Positions 19,937 to 32,985 of a DNA stretch of 64,000 nt are shown piece by piece. Made by a program: the position numbers and the translations under genes. The DNA is from Breviolum minutum Mf 1.05b.01. Its lineage: Eukaryota > Sar > Dinophyceae > Suessiales > Symbiodiniaceae. The stretch lies in the NCBI GenBank assembly GCA_000507305.1, contig DF239826.1:16001-80000 (forward strand), given 5' to 3'. Within the stretch, counting starts at the first letter, position 1. Each line of letters opens with the position of its first letter. The notes beneath the pieces were generated by a model. The model saw only the letters and a program-made list of their open reading frames with translations. It was not told the origin of the DNA and searched no databases.

Positions 19937-22900
19937 CTTGAGCTTAAGGTCATTCTCCGTGACTTCTTCCTGGTCTTTGTGATCGTTGCCAGCTTTGCTG
20001 CGTCTGGAGGGGCTCGAAGTAGGCTGAGTCGACTGAGTCGATGGCACATCTTTTCTGTCTGGTTCTGGTTCTGAGACCTTTTCCTTCAGCTTGCTCGGCT
20101 TGCTCGGCTTACTCGGCTCTTCAACTCTTTGTGTGGCTTGGGATAGGTTCATTGAGACTGTCTCCTGCTGTCGGGTCGACTCAAGTTCCATACAAGTCCC
20201 GTTGACTTTTTGGCTGTTCGCTTTGTCATTACCTTTTGCTTTTGCTTTTGCTTTTGCCTTGGCTTTTGCCGGCTTATCAGCTTGCATGACCTTCGTTTTG
20301 GGGGCTGGCTCTGGCACAGGCTCCTCCTCAGCCTGTCATTCCCAGCACAGTTTGTGTCTAAGAAGTACCTTCAAAATACACTCTAGTTGGTGGTTTCAAC
20401 CCCTTTGAAAGATAGTCAAAATGGGTTCATGAAAATTCCAAAAAATAATTTGAGTCGCCACCACCGGTCATCACTGGAAGGATATGGAAGGACTATTGAT
20501 CCCAGCCTCTGATTCATCACCATCATCTGGATTCTTGTATCTCTTTAGGAGTGCCTCCATTTCCTGCCCCTGCTTGCTCAAAATGTCCCCTTCCTCTTCA
20601 CCTGGGCGACTGCCGATCTAGAAATCGTATCAAGTCTCTTGACACAGCTAAGGCCCCCTATTAAGTCCAAAGCATTGGAGTTCTGTACATCCTTTCCTGC
20701 CAAGGATCTGTCGCTTTCCCAAATCTTCTCTGGAGCTAGGACTTTTTGCGGGACTTCCCAGTCTGCCTCTAGTTGGTTGTCCTGATCCTCTTCCTCCTGC
20801 ACATCAAAGGGGGAAAAGCATAATGCATAGTACCTCTTATGGTGCTTTGATTCCATAGGGGGTCTGTTGCTATACCATGACTTGGGACTTGCCCCTCAAA
20901 ATGTGATATTCTTACCGCTACTATCACAATCATTCCAGTCAATCCACCTGGCAAACTAGAAAATCCACTGCAGGGAGTTGCAGCGGGTCACTCTTTCGGG
21001 CTTTCATCAGCAGGCTGTCCTGTTCATCGTCTGAAAATTCTTCGGCGTCCTCAAAATCCCAAAGACCTTCTCCTGGCGTGTTTGTCTGAAGACTTGGGTG
21101 CTTCCCGCCAATCAAGATATCTGAGTTTGTTGGGTTTTGAATCGGAAGCTCGCAACCCAAAATACTGATGCTGTTGACATTCTGCAAGCCACCGGTTACA
21201 ACCTTGCCTTGTGCAGATTTGAGTTGCTTCAAGGCGTTCGCAGTTTCTGGAACATCCTCTACATCTTCGGGCTGCTTTTGCGCCTCACAACAGAATGCGA
21301 CTAGTTGTATTTTGTCGAACAGCATGTAACCTGCCACGTGCATGTGTGGCTTTGACAACCAAGGCAAACATAAAGAAAGGCAAGACTTTTCAAATAGGGC
21401 AAGTAGGCAACCAAAACTACGTAGCTTCATGTCGCCGAGGCTCCTTGGCTTTCTTTTGTCTCGCCTTCCTCTTTCTGGCCTCTGCCCGTCGTTCATTCGC
21501 AACACCTGACAGAATGCCTCAAGTGCAGCGAACGTCTCTACGGATCTGGTCTGCTGTGCTCAGTTTAAATTGCCAGCTTGCTTACCCAAAAAAACTCACA
21601 CATCAAGCAGCAAGACATGACTTCTCACACTTTCATTCAAGTTTCTGCCATCAGTCGAGTCCAGAGCAGCTACTGCATTTTGAAGTTGCTCTGGATGCTG
21701 CTGTAGGTCATCATAAAGCTGCAGCCTCCTGGGATTGCTCAGGTTGCTCTGCTCTAGTCACCTTCAAAAAACAAACATTCCAAGCCAAGTCTCTTATGCC
21801 ACGGTAAAGCTTCTAAAGCTTCAAGCTCCCGGATGCACTGCCTAGTTGCGCATCAGTGAGTTCCTTTTTGTTTGACAAAGTTCAGAGACGATACTGCAAT
21901 GCTGACCTACATCTATATCTGCGGTCTATACGTACATGTCTTACATGTCTCTTTGAACAAGTTTCTTGACCAGCAAGTTGCATGGCATCGACCCCTTTGA
22001 TGCTCTTGAGCATGCTGAGAACCTGCTGGAAATCAGATAGGAGTTGGGCATAGAATGAGACATACAAGACGAAAGGCTTCAGCATAGCTGCCTCTGGACC
22101 AACGCCAGCCCCAGAGTATCTGTAGTCGTCTTGGATCTGCGAGCGGATTTTGCTCTGGCCTGCAACACAAGTCTCAGTGGATCCGGAGAACAGGGAAAGA
22201 ACAGGGCAGCCGCACCGTCCAAATAGCGTCCCGTTCGGACCGCTCTTCGTTCAAGCATACCACCCCATCGTCGTTGCAGCTGCCGCCGCAGCATCACATC
22301 CTTCTTGATGCCCTCCTCCCCCATACAGCCAAGCCTGAGGATTCGAACATCGCAAGTCATGCGGTATGGCTGCGGACACCCCTTGCCACTGGCTACAACC
22401 TTCCAGAAAATCCTGGGTGATACTCATCCATTCGGCACTCTACAAGCTCTACAGGCCAAGTTCACAGATTTACATTGCTTTTCCTCTACCAATCCTCCCT
22501 CAAGACTTTTTTCCTCCAGTAGACTTTTCAGTAACAAGAGAAATCTTGGATCAGAACATCAACTGCAAACTTCGGAACTTCAAGAACTTTCTCTCATGCC
22601 ATGTTCCTGTGCATGTCAACAAGATGTTGGCTCATTTTTTTCTTTCCATCTCCCCCTGCAAAAGCCAAATAGCGATACTTTCCTCCTCTTTCCTTGGCTT
22701 CGTACATCTCAAAACAAAGCAAGGGTCCTCATTCCCTTGAAGCACACACTAATGACTCTGCATGGAAGCTGCAACTAATGTGTAAGAAATTTTGACACGA
22801 CCATGCCACTCACATTCAGAAGCAAAGCCAAGATGTTGCAAATAAGAAGGCTTGCAACTAAGCTGCGGCTTGGACAGGCATCACCGTCTTCAACCTCTGA

Positions 22901-24357
22901 CTCCTCATCAAAGACTGGCACTTCTGGCGCAGGTCTGTCAAAAGCATACCAGGCCTGAGAACAATCCCAACATCTGAAATCAGCCAAACTGAAGGGAGCA
23001 CAATCTAGTAACTGCACAGTTTATGACTTACAAAACTGAGGTCACAAACTGAAACAGGCTGGAGCTCATGACTGCCATCAGCTCGAGTCACAAGCCTTTC
23101 TTGAGAGTCGAGAAGCTGATTTTCAGCAGCCAAAACAAAAAGAGACCATGTGACAAGAAACCAACAACACCCACTGTCTCTGGCATTACTTCTACCACCC
23201 TGTTGACTTCAAAGTTCTACCTTTTTGCCCTAACCGAAACTCGAACATACCAAGCTACCCAAACTCCCTGCAGAAAAGCCACAGCCAATGTACATCGCGC
23301 TTGACATCTGCCTCATGCCCTGCACGAGAGGAGCTTCCAGTTGTGAAGCTGATGTTGCCTTCATGGTCTTGGCACACTCGTTGAGGTTGCTCCTTCAAAG
23401 TTGGAAAAAATGTCATTTTCAGTGCTGAAGTGCCATTTATTTCAATGAAGAAAATCCTCTCCACGACCAGCAAAACACTCCTGGCCGAGGGACTCCCCAG
23501 TTCGAAGTTGGCCTCCCACAGTGATTTTTTAACCCCAGAAGCCATGAAAATCTAGGAATCGTCACTTCCATCAATCAATCCACCGCACCTACAGACACAC
23601 CTGGCCCCACTGGGCCGAGCTCTACGGCCATCTCATACCATGGCCTCAGCTGGCACTTGAAGGGGAGAATCATGAAATCTCAATGAACTGTGGCCTTGCT
23701 ATTACCAAAGTCCACCCCCAAAAAAAGGTGGATTCAGGGTATATTGTAAACACCACCAGAAGACTTCAATCAGCAACTCTGTGCAGTTTCGTAGCCTGCG
23801 CTTGAACCCGTGCAGGAGAGTCTAGTGCGTGCAGCATCTATTGACAGTCACGTGTTTGGTGGATGACGTATGAATGGAGGCTGAAAGGTAGGTTAATCAA
23901 TCATAGATGGGTGTGATTTCGTACACAAATGCCAAGCTTGTGTAGCATCTCTGTCACAGCATTTTCGCTTAAGGTTCTTTCAGTTCCCTGGCCACAAAGC
24001 AAAATTAAACTTAAGCCAAACAGCAACATCATCTGAGATCTGTCGGATGAAAAACTCAGCTTAGGATTGATGTCGGCAAAACTGGAAAAACCCGGATCTC
24101 TTGCAGAGATGGCCATGACACAATTCCGTCGAAATCTAGAGCTCGCTCTGCGCAAAGCTGTGTTTTCTCAGTCGTCAATCGATCAGCTGCATTTTGTCAT
24201 CTGCATTATCACCATCCTTCTTGCAGTTTGTACGTCTGACTTGCTTTTGCTTGTTGTTTCCTTTGCCTCTGCCATCACAATAAATCGCTATCCCATCAAT
24301 ACTGGCTGGGATCTTGGTTCCTTGCACTACATCGACAACCGTTGTGGATCTGCTCAT
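19937..24357 (-). CDS. Multi-exon gene of unknown function with one likely membrane segment
   Basis: Candidate start ATG at 24355-24357, directly after AAG|G. Exons: 24234-24358, 24092-24147, 23927-23987, 23479-23512, 23259-23392, 23032-23099, 22814-22954, one starting at 22707, 22216-22334, 21945-22159, about 21602-21718, 20948-21283, 20602-20796, 19937-20332. Phases agree at nearly every junction, which is unlikely by chance. Readable pieces include TTVVDVVQGTKIPASIDG, SNLNECAKTMKATSASQLEA, a hydrophobic SLVASLLICNILALLLN, MLRRQLQRRWGGMLERR, SGAGVGPEAAMLKPFVLYV, acidic QEEEDQDNQLEADW and a Lys/Ala-repeat, Pro/Ser-rich last exon. I recognise no family. The first exon starts about 200 bases after the stop of the OSCA-like gene. 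The last exon ends at a proposed GC donor, so the 3' end is open. The 22707 exon end and the 21.7 kb acceptor are ambiguous. Confidence 0.55.
20232..20270 (-). repeat. Lys-Ala codon repeat in the last exon
   Basis: The plus strand shows TTTTGC repeated six to seven times, giving alternating Lys-Ala on the minus strand. It lies inside the exon 19937-20332 between acidic and Pro/Ser-rich stretches. Confidence 0.8.
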
Positions 24358-24550
24358 CCTTGGCAGATTTGCCCTTGCAATTTACATGTGAAGAGCTCCT
24401 GAAAGACGTCCGGGCACAGCCAGCCAGCGAAGAAATTGGTTCTTCACACGGAACGGCTAAGCCTAAGCTTCAAGACAGTGCAAATTGCACCTGCCCTATT
24501 AATTACCAGTCTGAGATGTTAAAATCCTCGTATCCCGGCAAAATTAAAAA

Positions 24551-24799
24551 TCATTTCTTGTTCCTGAAAAGACCCAGACACCGTGGGCTTTGAAGGTGGG
24601 CTCTGGCCAATGAGTTGACAGCCTGTTCTGGTTGACCGAGATGTGGACTGAAGGTCCCTGTAGGAGGGGGTGGAGGGGGTGGAGGGGCAGCTTCTGTCCC
24701 TTCTGTCCGGGGAATTTGGCATAGAGAACTTGTCCTTGACAGAATTTGCGAAGCTACTCGCCTTGCTTCAACGTCAGCTTCCTCAGATGACCACGGTGC
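24551..24799 (-). CDS. Last exon of the OSCA-like gene (proline-rich tail)
   Basis: 83 codons including the stop, after a pyrimidine-rich acceptor in an AT-rich intron of about 200 bases. It reads APWSSEEADVEARRVASQIL, then an eight-proline run, and ends LGLFRNKK. Phase 0 fits two GT donors in the large exon (25020 and 24987). The long frame of the large exon otherwise runs on through the intron, which inflates its apparent C-terminus. Confidence 0.6.
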   Translation of the reverse strand, partial: APWSSEEADVEARRVASQILSRTSSLCQIPRTEGTEAAPPPPPPPPTGTFSPHLGQPEQAVNSLARAHLQSPRCLGLFRNKK

Positions 24800-27714
24800 C
24801 TTGAAAGTCCGAAAATGTCCGAAAGAAACATGTCTATATTATTGCATATCAGTATATAACAAATATTAACATCACATGAATGAAATTGATTGAAATCGTA
24901 CACATATATGTCGTACAGCATCAAAAAAGATGAAAGCTGATCTACACATTTCCCCGGAATGTTTTGTTTCAAAATTGAAGACTCAACTTTCATCCACTTG
25001 TCTCTGTGAAATTTTTCAACCTTCAGGTGAGCTTCGCTGAGAGCAAAGGCCGTCGATGGAGCAATGTCTCTATGCTCACTATCAGTGTCCCCACCTTCTT
25101 CACGGCCTTCACCATAGGCGAAACATAGGTCTGGTTGTAAATAGCTTCGACCATGTTGCCACACCACTTGCTGATGATGGCAACTTGGTTCCCGCTGGTC
25201 CACTCCATGCAGAAGTCTCATCATGTGAACTGGATTCACATTAAACCAGTTGAAGGGATACATACGTTCCAGCTGTTCATAAGGCAAATCATCATACCAC
25301 ACCCTTTCTGATAAAGCTCTTTGGCTTCCAGCAGACTGCAGAATGCGATCAAAGGCCCACAAATAAAGCACTGAGATGATTGCAACAGAGATGATATATA
25401 CTGTTGGGTGACCAGCTCTAAAGCCCCAATGACAAACGCATCCACCCAAGACTCCCAGTGCCATAGACATTAGTTCAAGCACTGAAGTGTCAAGAGTCCG
25501 AGAAGTATAGAATGTTTCTTTGCTCATAGCAAGGTAAATGTACTTGTTCAAGAAGTATATGCCACATGCCCACATTATATCCCACGAAAAGACGCGCCAG
25601 GAGTCAAAACCAAACACAAAAAGACACATGAACGAAGTTGCTTCCAAGACAACAATTCCTGCGTAATCATACTGCATATACCATTCAGGAGGCTCGGAAA
25701 CACCTTCAGCCAACCATTTGCATCTTCTTTCGGAAAGCCCGGCTCTTTCTCGAGATAGGTGCAAATACAGCACATGTGCAAGGCCTTTCAGCCAGTAGAA
25801 AAGATAATAAAGAGGCCAGATCGCATAAGAAATCAGAGAGCCTCGCAAAAAGGCAACAAGTCGCGAACCAAGCTCTGATTCATACTGAATCGCCGCCAAG
25901 GGATCTTGGGGTACTGAACCAGCTGTCCAGCAAATTACAAAAAAATTAAATCCCATGTTGGTAAATACCACCAGAGCATACCAAGTCAAAACAAAGGCGT
26001 CGCAATGCGTTTTGACACGATATCCAACTTGTTGAGAAGCAAACCACACCAGCTGGTTGAGAAGCACATTGCCGACAGCACAGCAACAGGTGACAATGGT
26101 TGTCAGAATCTGCTCCGGATGCCGTCCCTTGCCATAGACCATTTTGTACAAGAAGTAGTAAAAGACAAGCATAATCACGAAAGCACTGACAATCAGCACA
26201 TTGGCCACTAAGATCTGCTTTTGTCTGCCTGTGAGGAAGAGTTTCTTCTCACTGCAAAAAAAAGCTGCTTCCTTTCCGGGACGTTCAAACAAGTGGGCAG
26301 CAAAGTTTGTCCAAATCATGGAGGGCGGCTCACATGGAATAGGCATCACTTGGATTCGACGTGTTCCATCAGCGCCCTCCCACTGGTTGTTGTCCAAGCA
26401 TTCCTGCATCTCTTCCAAAATCTCCACAGACTCACAAGGCCAACGCCAAACAACCACAACAGTTCCTGAGTTTGGAAGGGACCGCAAGACCTCCAAGACA
26501 TTGTCACCAGTATCATGACCCATCATTTCCAAGGCATTCGTACGCTGCTGTGCTGGTGACACCGGCATGGAATTCATAGAAGTCTCAGATTCGGAGTCAG
26601 AGCCAGAGGATTCAGAGAATTCAGGTGCTTCAAATGGTTGAAGCCGCGCAGCTACATCAATCAGGTGTTCTTCCACGAGGTTTTGCACGAGTTTCAAATT
26701 GGCTCTGTAATCATAGCCAATTGAAATGCCGATGATCTCAGGTCGCCAACGAATCCTGCCTTCAACATTGAAGGATCGCAAGGATCGGGAAAAGTATTCC
26801 ATTATATCCTTTTGGCTTGCACTTTCTGGAAACCCAGACGCGAGGTAAGCATAATCAGACATCTCAGCATGTAATCTGTCAAAGTCATCCCGTCGCCCGC
26901 CTTGACGATACAAATGATACAAGTGCAGGAGGGAGATGATAATATAGAGCCTTGTCAAAGCCAAGGCTCTCTCTTCTGCCAAATCTCTCCAAAGAGTAGC
27001 AGCTTGATCAGGAGAAAGGCGGTCAGTACACCAATCTGCTGAAATGTAAACAAAAAACCTTTCAGAGATGTCATTTCCAACTCGGCACAAAACAGCAGTA
27101 GCTAAGAATAGCACCATTGTTGCACGGTACAAAGTTAAGCCAACACCCGAAATGTTCACCATGTCTAGATCCAAGCAAAAGATCTTCCGCAGGTCTTTGC
27201 AACTCACGCTTGCTTGCCACCGGAGTGGTTTCCAATTTTGCCGTTTTTCTGGAACAGAGGCATGACATCGAGTTTGATGCAGGAGTGCACTTTTAATCAA
27301 CCTACGATATGATCCATGGCGTTTTTCATGTAGGTGGAATGCCACGGCAACAATCAAAGCGATTCCAATGATTCCAATCAAAGCTCCTGACAAAGAAAAA
27401 AGCACAGCCATCAAAGAAGAGCTCGAAGTTTCTACAGATGCGGTATTGCTGGTATTGTTGGCATGGCAAACTTGTTGTCGAACAGATTCCTCTCGCAAAA
27501 TGCAACCTCTTTTAGAGTCTGAGTCTTTGCACTCTCTTCGTTTTAGAATCCAGCTGATGAGGATGGCGAGGCAAATGCCAAGTGCAAACCAAGCGACATG
27601 GGCACATCTTCGCATTCGACGCAGACTTTCCATTACGAGCAGTGGAAAAAGTAATTGAAGAATGTTGAAGAAGTGTAAACCCGTGCATGCTTTAGTCATC
27701 AAAATAGAATTCAT
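24551..27714 (-). CDS. OSCA/TMEM63 (CSC1-like) family membrane protein, probable mechanosensitive ion channel
   Basis: A large exon (27714 to 25021 or 24988) encodes about 900 residues and joins, in phase 0, to a last exon 24551-24799 (acceptor GACTTTCAAG|G) ending in TGA. Membrane segments lie near residues 38-56, 99-127, 190-210, 251-268, then 500-523, 535-555, 572-596, 620-645, 683-703, 712-728, 748-763 and 771-788. Between the two groups is a cytosolic region (about 280-475) with the fold order expected for this family: YAYLASGFPESASQKDIMEY, an acidic linker, a GTVVVVWRWP strand, and IPCEPPSMIWTNFA resembling the family's Ala-Pro-x-Pro-x-Asp-Ile-x-Trp-x-Asn-Leu box. The family forms calcium-permeable, tension- or osmotically gated channels; function here is inferred. 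The last exon adds a proline run and an Arg/Lys end. The start at 27714 is simply the first in-frame start; upstream exons are possible. Confidence 0.6.
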
Positions 27715-27901
27715 TCAACCGCTCTGTCTTTTGCCACTCTATTCCGTTTAAAAACATGCCACTCACAATACCAAAATGTGCGACTCTCTGTTTCAATATG
27801 CAAGCCTTGACTTGATCATTTCTTACATCGTTCATGTCGAATGACCATAACACAGCGCTTTGTTTCTCAAAACGAGTGCAGTTCTTCGCATGGTTTTTCA
27901 C

Positions 27902-28048
27902 TATCAATTTGGGGCAACAATGCAAGACCCAGAGTGATGCTGAAAAGATCCCACTGGAAGAATAGGATTGTGTTGGTACGGTTGTAGACAAGCTGTTTGT
28001 GCTGTCTGTCATCATGCAGCGGGGCGTAACAGTCATAAACCGCGTCGC
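27902..28048 (-). CDS. Candidate exon upstream of the OSCA-like gene
   Basis: Acceptor GGTCAAG|G, donor TTGATA|GTGAAA. It reads GDAVYDCYAPLHDD and then NRTNTILFFQWDLFSITLGL. It may be a 5' exon of the OSCA-like gene or the end of another gene; I could not join it in phase to the 27714 start. Confidence 0.4.
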
Positions 28049-29674
28049 CTTGACCAACCAAACACCTTCAATGATCATGTAAGTGGAAAAACATGGGTGT
28101 CTCCGAGAGGATTGTTTCCTCTACAAGCTGTAGGGGTTTTTCAATCTTCGATTGCGCAAAACGTAACCTCAACTTGCACATGTTGAAGACGTAGCAAAAG
28201 TGACTTCCCATATATCATATATCCCCCTGTCACATCCCTTAGAAGATCAACAGTGAACGTTGGTTGTGAACATGTCCCAAAAAACATCCCTGAGATTAAT
28301 TCTACACAATTACACATCTTCTTGCTATCTCATCCAATCTTTTGAACCAATGTGATTTGGACAATTCTGTGAATACTTCCCGTGGTTTTACAATTCAATT
28401 TCTGAGTAGCCAAACCTCACATTCACCAACATCGAATTCGAATTCCCTCCCCGTGTCACCATTGTTTTGTCAATGAGTTTTCAGGCAGGAAGGCAATCTG
28501 TGGAGACCTCAAACAGGTCCGAAGTAAGTTCAACGAGTCCGCACAGAAGCTGAAGTCAGATATCTGCAAACTCTCAGAGATCATGTCCAAAAGGAGTAGG
28601 TTGCTCTGTAACGTTCTCATGCTTGTAGCTCCTGAGTCTCTGGCGCATTTCTCCGCATCACTGCCACCTCATCTTTCATACTCTCAGTAGAATTGGATCC
28701 AACAGAGCTGCTCAATAGTTGTGCAATAGGAGACTTGATGAGAGCTAGGCTTGCTCTAGTGACTCTAGTACTTTCTACTTTCCAACTTTTTGCAAAAGTC
28801 GCATCCTCTCAAGAAACTCCAGTGTGTATGCACAGACTTGATGCACAGACTCGAAGTTGTAAAGAAAAAAAATACTCTGAAATAGTCGTAGTTACAATTG
28901 GTATACCAGTTGCGAGTGCAAGCAATTCGGATTCCACGTTTGTCCTTTTGTCAAAAACTTCTTAAGACCCAATGCTTCCATATGCCAAAGGATGACAGAC
29001 GATAGAAAGACATAAAGACAATACAACAAATGTGAGTCCCTGAAATTGTAAAGCTTACTCAATCGCATAGAACATCCTCTTGCAGAACAAATATACCACT
29101 TTACTGACATGACTAGTGGTACTTCTGCACAAAAAAACATTCATGGACATGGATCACACCAAAAATTCTTCACCATCTTGCGTGTCAGATTGAAAAGCAT
29201 ATCCTCGATATATGTTTTTGAAGCTTTCTTTTGGGGTGAGGTTCTGTCACCTTCCGCAAAACCATGGCTTTTTCAGTGGCTGGCTTGATAGATTCGCATG
29301 AGCAGCATGAAGGATCTATTTATACTATCTAATATCGAATATAGTGCAATAAAATTTGAAGGTCCGATTGAGCATGACCATCCCTCAAGGGCTCACGAAA
29401 ATTTGGTTTTTCATTCGAGTTCCCAACCTTTCATAACCTTTCAAGCCCCAGAAAATCCAGTCCATCACGATCTAGTGAATCGAATCTAGTGATGCTCATT
29501 GCCTTATTTTTGCCTGGCACCCAGTACGGTATCAGTGTCACCCTCAAAGAATCGAAACAGCGAAAAAAACAGTATCAATGTTCGGCAGAAATGCCTATCG
29601 TGAATCACATTTGATTCTACTGCACACACGTACTGCGCTACACGTTATATAGATGAGAATATCATTTGGACGAC
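28049..29674. other. No confident gene
   Basis: A possible short exon at about 28080-28135 (minus) reads LVEETILSETPMFFHL after CCCTACAG. The rest is AT-rich with no supported feature. Confidence 0.3.
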
Positions 29675-29718
29675 CTTTTGATGTGTATTCCCATGTCTTC
29701 GGTCACCACATTGGCACG
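29675..29718 (-). CDS. Short candidate exon, product unknown
   Basis: Acceptor GGGTTTTTGCAG and donor AAAAG|GTCGTC around 44 bases reading RANVVTEDMGIHIK. Splice signals are good but the exon is too short to identify. Confidence 0.3.
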
Positions 29719-31909
29719 CTGCAAAAACCCTTAGAAGTCATCTGGTCAAATTGTGCTATTCTTGCCAACCTGGAAACCTGTGAAATAGTGGGAAATTGCC
29801 TTTCGAAACCTGCCTTTCGGAACCTCACTTGACGTCACGATAGTTGCTTGATATATGTAGACTATTGCAGAATCAACCCTTTGTAAAACAGCAAAATTCG
29901 GCTTCACTTTGCTACGCTTGCAGCAACAAACACTCACACCATAGATGCATTGTGCTATCTTCAGTCAACCCTGGATAACTAAGATAATTGTGTCGAATGA
30001 GATAACTCGTATGTCCATTGCCCCCAAAAGAATCAGCGCAATGCCACCAAGAGGCAAATCTTGATCTCTTGCAAAAGCATCAAAATCGAGTATTGACTGC
30101 GAAGAAGATGTAGGACAAAGACATACGAAGATCTCTATGAATTTCTCCACTTTCCCACTTCGCGTGAGCCTTCCAAGACTCCTCTTGACCACGCTGCTTA
30201 GATCGCTTGTCTGGAATTACCATGGGAATTTGTGGCCTCATTTGACACTTTGGCCTCGTAAAAATGGCCGCTTTGGAAACGCGGTTTTGGACGAAAACCG
30301 ACTCTGCAGCTAGGGCAAAGGACAGTTAAACAAGCACTGCAGTAGACGTAGCGGAACCTTAGCGGCCTGAAGCACCTCTAATTCTAATTGGACAGCTGGG
30401 GAGAATTAGGAGACTTTCCAACAAGACTCAGGATACGGACATCTGTCAGTTTTCTTTGTGAAGTGTGACAGCGATGCTTCAGGATGAGTCCGCTCTGGAC
30501 TGGCTTCACATGATGGCACTGATATCACACAAGTGCGCTTCTTGCACTTTGCCTTATGGTTCGAAGCCTGATTACACCATGGAAACTGTTCCAAGTGTTT
30601 CTTCTGTTTCTGATATAAATGCTTGTGAGCTTGAAAAACTTGTTATATAGCTTATTTTATCTTTTTCTGACTTTATTGTGACATATAATATACTCATTGA
30701 ATTATCATTATTAGATCTTGGTCTCCAGACATACACAAAATGTGGAAGCATTTGTGCTCCATCGGCATGACTTGGATGGTATTTCGGCGTTGGTGGTGCC
30801 AGCTACCCATTCAACAGCAAATGAGATTCAATGCATTGGAACCACTCTTTGGGGGTGAAGTGTTGGGCCAAGCCGCTAGGGCCGAACATCTCACCTTACA
30901 AACAAAACATGTCCCACAAAAGGCGTCCAAATGAGCCCAGCAAATATGGTCAAATATCATAGGTGTCGCTAGCCGGAACTTAAGTGGAACATACATACCT
31001 GGGGGTAAGTGGAAATTGTTTTTTTTTCTCGGAAATTTCCACAACCACCCCAAACACGATACATCAGCGCTCAAACACCTCCCTTCAGTGCAACCTTATT
31101 TTACTGGGCCTGGCTGGAAATGACCGCTTTGAACAAACTTGGGAAGCAATTCACTGCACAAGAACATGCGATCTTGCCGCAGCATTTCATCAGGGCTGCC
31201 AAATTAGCCAAAATACCAAATTCATCAATTCAAGAAACGTGGGAAGGTCTCTTTTGCACAAGCACGTGCGGTCTTGCATAAGCATGTCATGAAGTTCTAG
31301 CAACGGTATTTTGGGGTGAAAGACTCAAAACATCAGCACTTGTCTTCCTTTGCCGGAAATGTCAAAGGCAAAGGCTCTTCCCACTTCTTGAACACTCCCT
31401 AAATGCAAAGCATTGGGCAGTGCGTGGTTGGTACTTTGCAATTTCAATATCATCTTTCCACATCCTGATATGGAACATTTCTATCAAGAGTTCTTCCTTT
31501 CAGTTGGGCGAAACAACGTTTCCGTTGGATGATCAAGAGCCATTTTTGGATGTGCTGCAAGGTACGAAACTGTGGGGAAGATGCAGAATCTCAGTGGAGC
31601 GGCTAGAAAAATCAACTTGTGACTTGTGTTTCAAATTAAACAAACTATTTTGGTGCAAAGTTGATTACAAAAAGTAGGCGAGAATCTCGGTCAAACCAGG
31701 CAATATTGAAGCAAATGGTGCACAAATGATATATCCACTTAGAGTTTCACTTTTGCACATTCTACGACTTCAAAATCTTATGTTCACAGCTTGCAACTGC
31801 TGTATTTCAATTCTGCCAAATCACTCGAGATGTCTTACAGTTTGGCAAGTGTGGTCGCTTTGGTCACAGCCTCCGGAAGTGCGGCCGCGATGGAAGGCTT
31901 CTCTGCTAC
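29719..31909. other. No confident gene
   Basis: AT-rich sequence with only short overlapping open frames on both strands. Confidence 0.3.
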
Positions 31910-32290
31910 CTGCAGCTCAGCCAATGCACCAACATGAAAGTGCCATTGGCCACACTCTGCCACAAACCAAAGGGTGGCTGAACTTATTTTTTGGGGTTCA
32001 AAAAATAAAACGAACAAGAATGAAGCCACCCTGAAAAGGACCCTTCTGCATCAAAATTGACAGTGGCCCCAGGTATCTAAAGCCATCAACGTTACACATG
32101 TTCTGGAGAGAACTCAAGCACTTTGCAACAAAGGCGCTTTTATGGTGTTCCTGAGAGCCCATCGTGTTCTTGATGCTTGTATACTTCTTCACACTTTGAA
32201 GCTGTTGGTCGAAGCTGCTTGCTGATTCTGGCGCTGTCCAACCCAGGAATCAAATCAATCAAAGAGGAAATTCCTGGAGGAGAACATTTC
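31910..32290 (-). CDS. Two candidate exons of an unknown gene
   Basis: Exon 32185-32290 (acceptor GTGACTGTCAG|G, donor GAAGAA|GTATAC) is 35 codons with one leading base, reading KCSPPGISSLIDLIPGLDSA. Exon 31910-31982 (donor GCTGCAG|GTAGCA) reads SATLWFVAECGQWHFHVG. Neither is recognisable; the first has a clear helix-like Leu/Ile pattern. Confidence 0.4.
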
Positions 32291-32985
32291 CTGACAGTCA
32301 CTCTATACGGTCTATATGATTCAAACTGGATTTCGAACTTGCATGGCACCAGCTTTTAGCCACGGATACGCGGGGTTGCTAGTGTTTCTTCTACATACGT
32401 TGCCACTTCACAACACCCGTTCAAACCAGAAGACAGCCGAGATGGACAGTCTTCTTGGAACATACTTTTGGTGCACATCAAAACGAGATACATCGGTTGC
32501 TCCGCAATGACAAGAACAGGCTCAAGCACATACTCGTTCACACTACGAAGGACCAGATTTCAGAAGCCGTCGTCGGCATCGTTGTCTTCGCTTCTGTATC
32601 CTCAGATCAATGGATAGAGATCCCAGCTGGACTCCATGCCGTGGCAGTTCTCACGGGACATGTCAGATATGGCCAAATCGCCTCGCCAAGTTGCATGCGC
32701 CAAGGAAAACAAGAAAAACGCCATGGAGGACCTACGCACGGGAGCTTGGCACACAGAATTGGTCAGGGAATGCGCACAGGGCAGTCTGGTCCCATTGGTC
32801 CAATCAGCAAAGGAGTTTAACAAACTGCAGGAGTATTGCTCAGGACATTGAATGGTGAACAGTGCAAAACTCGAATTCCACCCAAATACTAAGCTGCGTC
32901 ATGTGTTCCAAACAATCTTCTTCTCTGACCAAGGCAGTTCATGGCACTGCTTGAAATACATCTGCAGCAGGGTTGCAAGTGTTGC
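32291..32985. other. Unassigned; leads into the repeat array
   Basis: Possible minus-strand coding bits (for example GDLAISDMSRENCHGM near 32625-32690) without clear splice pairs. Confidence 0.25.

Noticed and set aside
24067-24402. Plus-strand frame with a hydrophobic stretch LHFVICIITILLAV
   Set aside because: It is the complement of two minus-strand exons with matching phases and splice sites, and plus-strand signals are poor.
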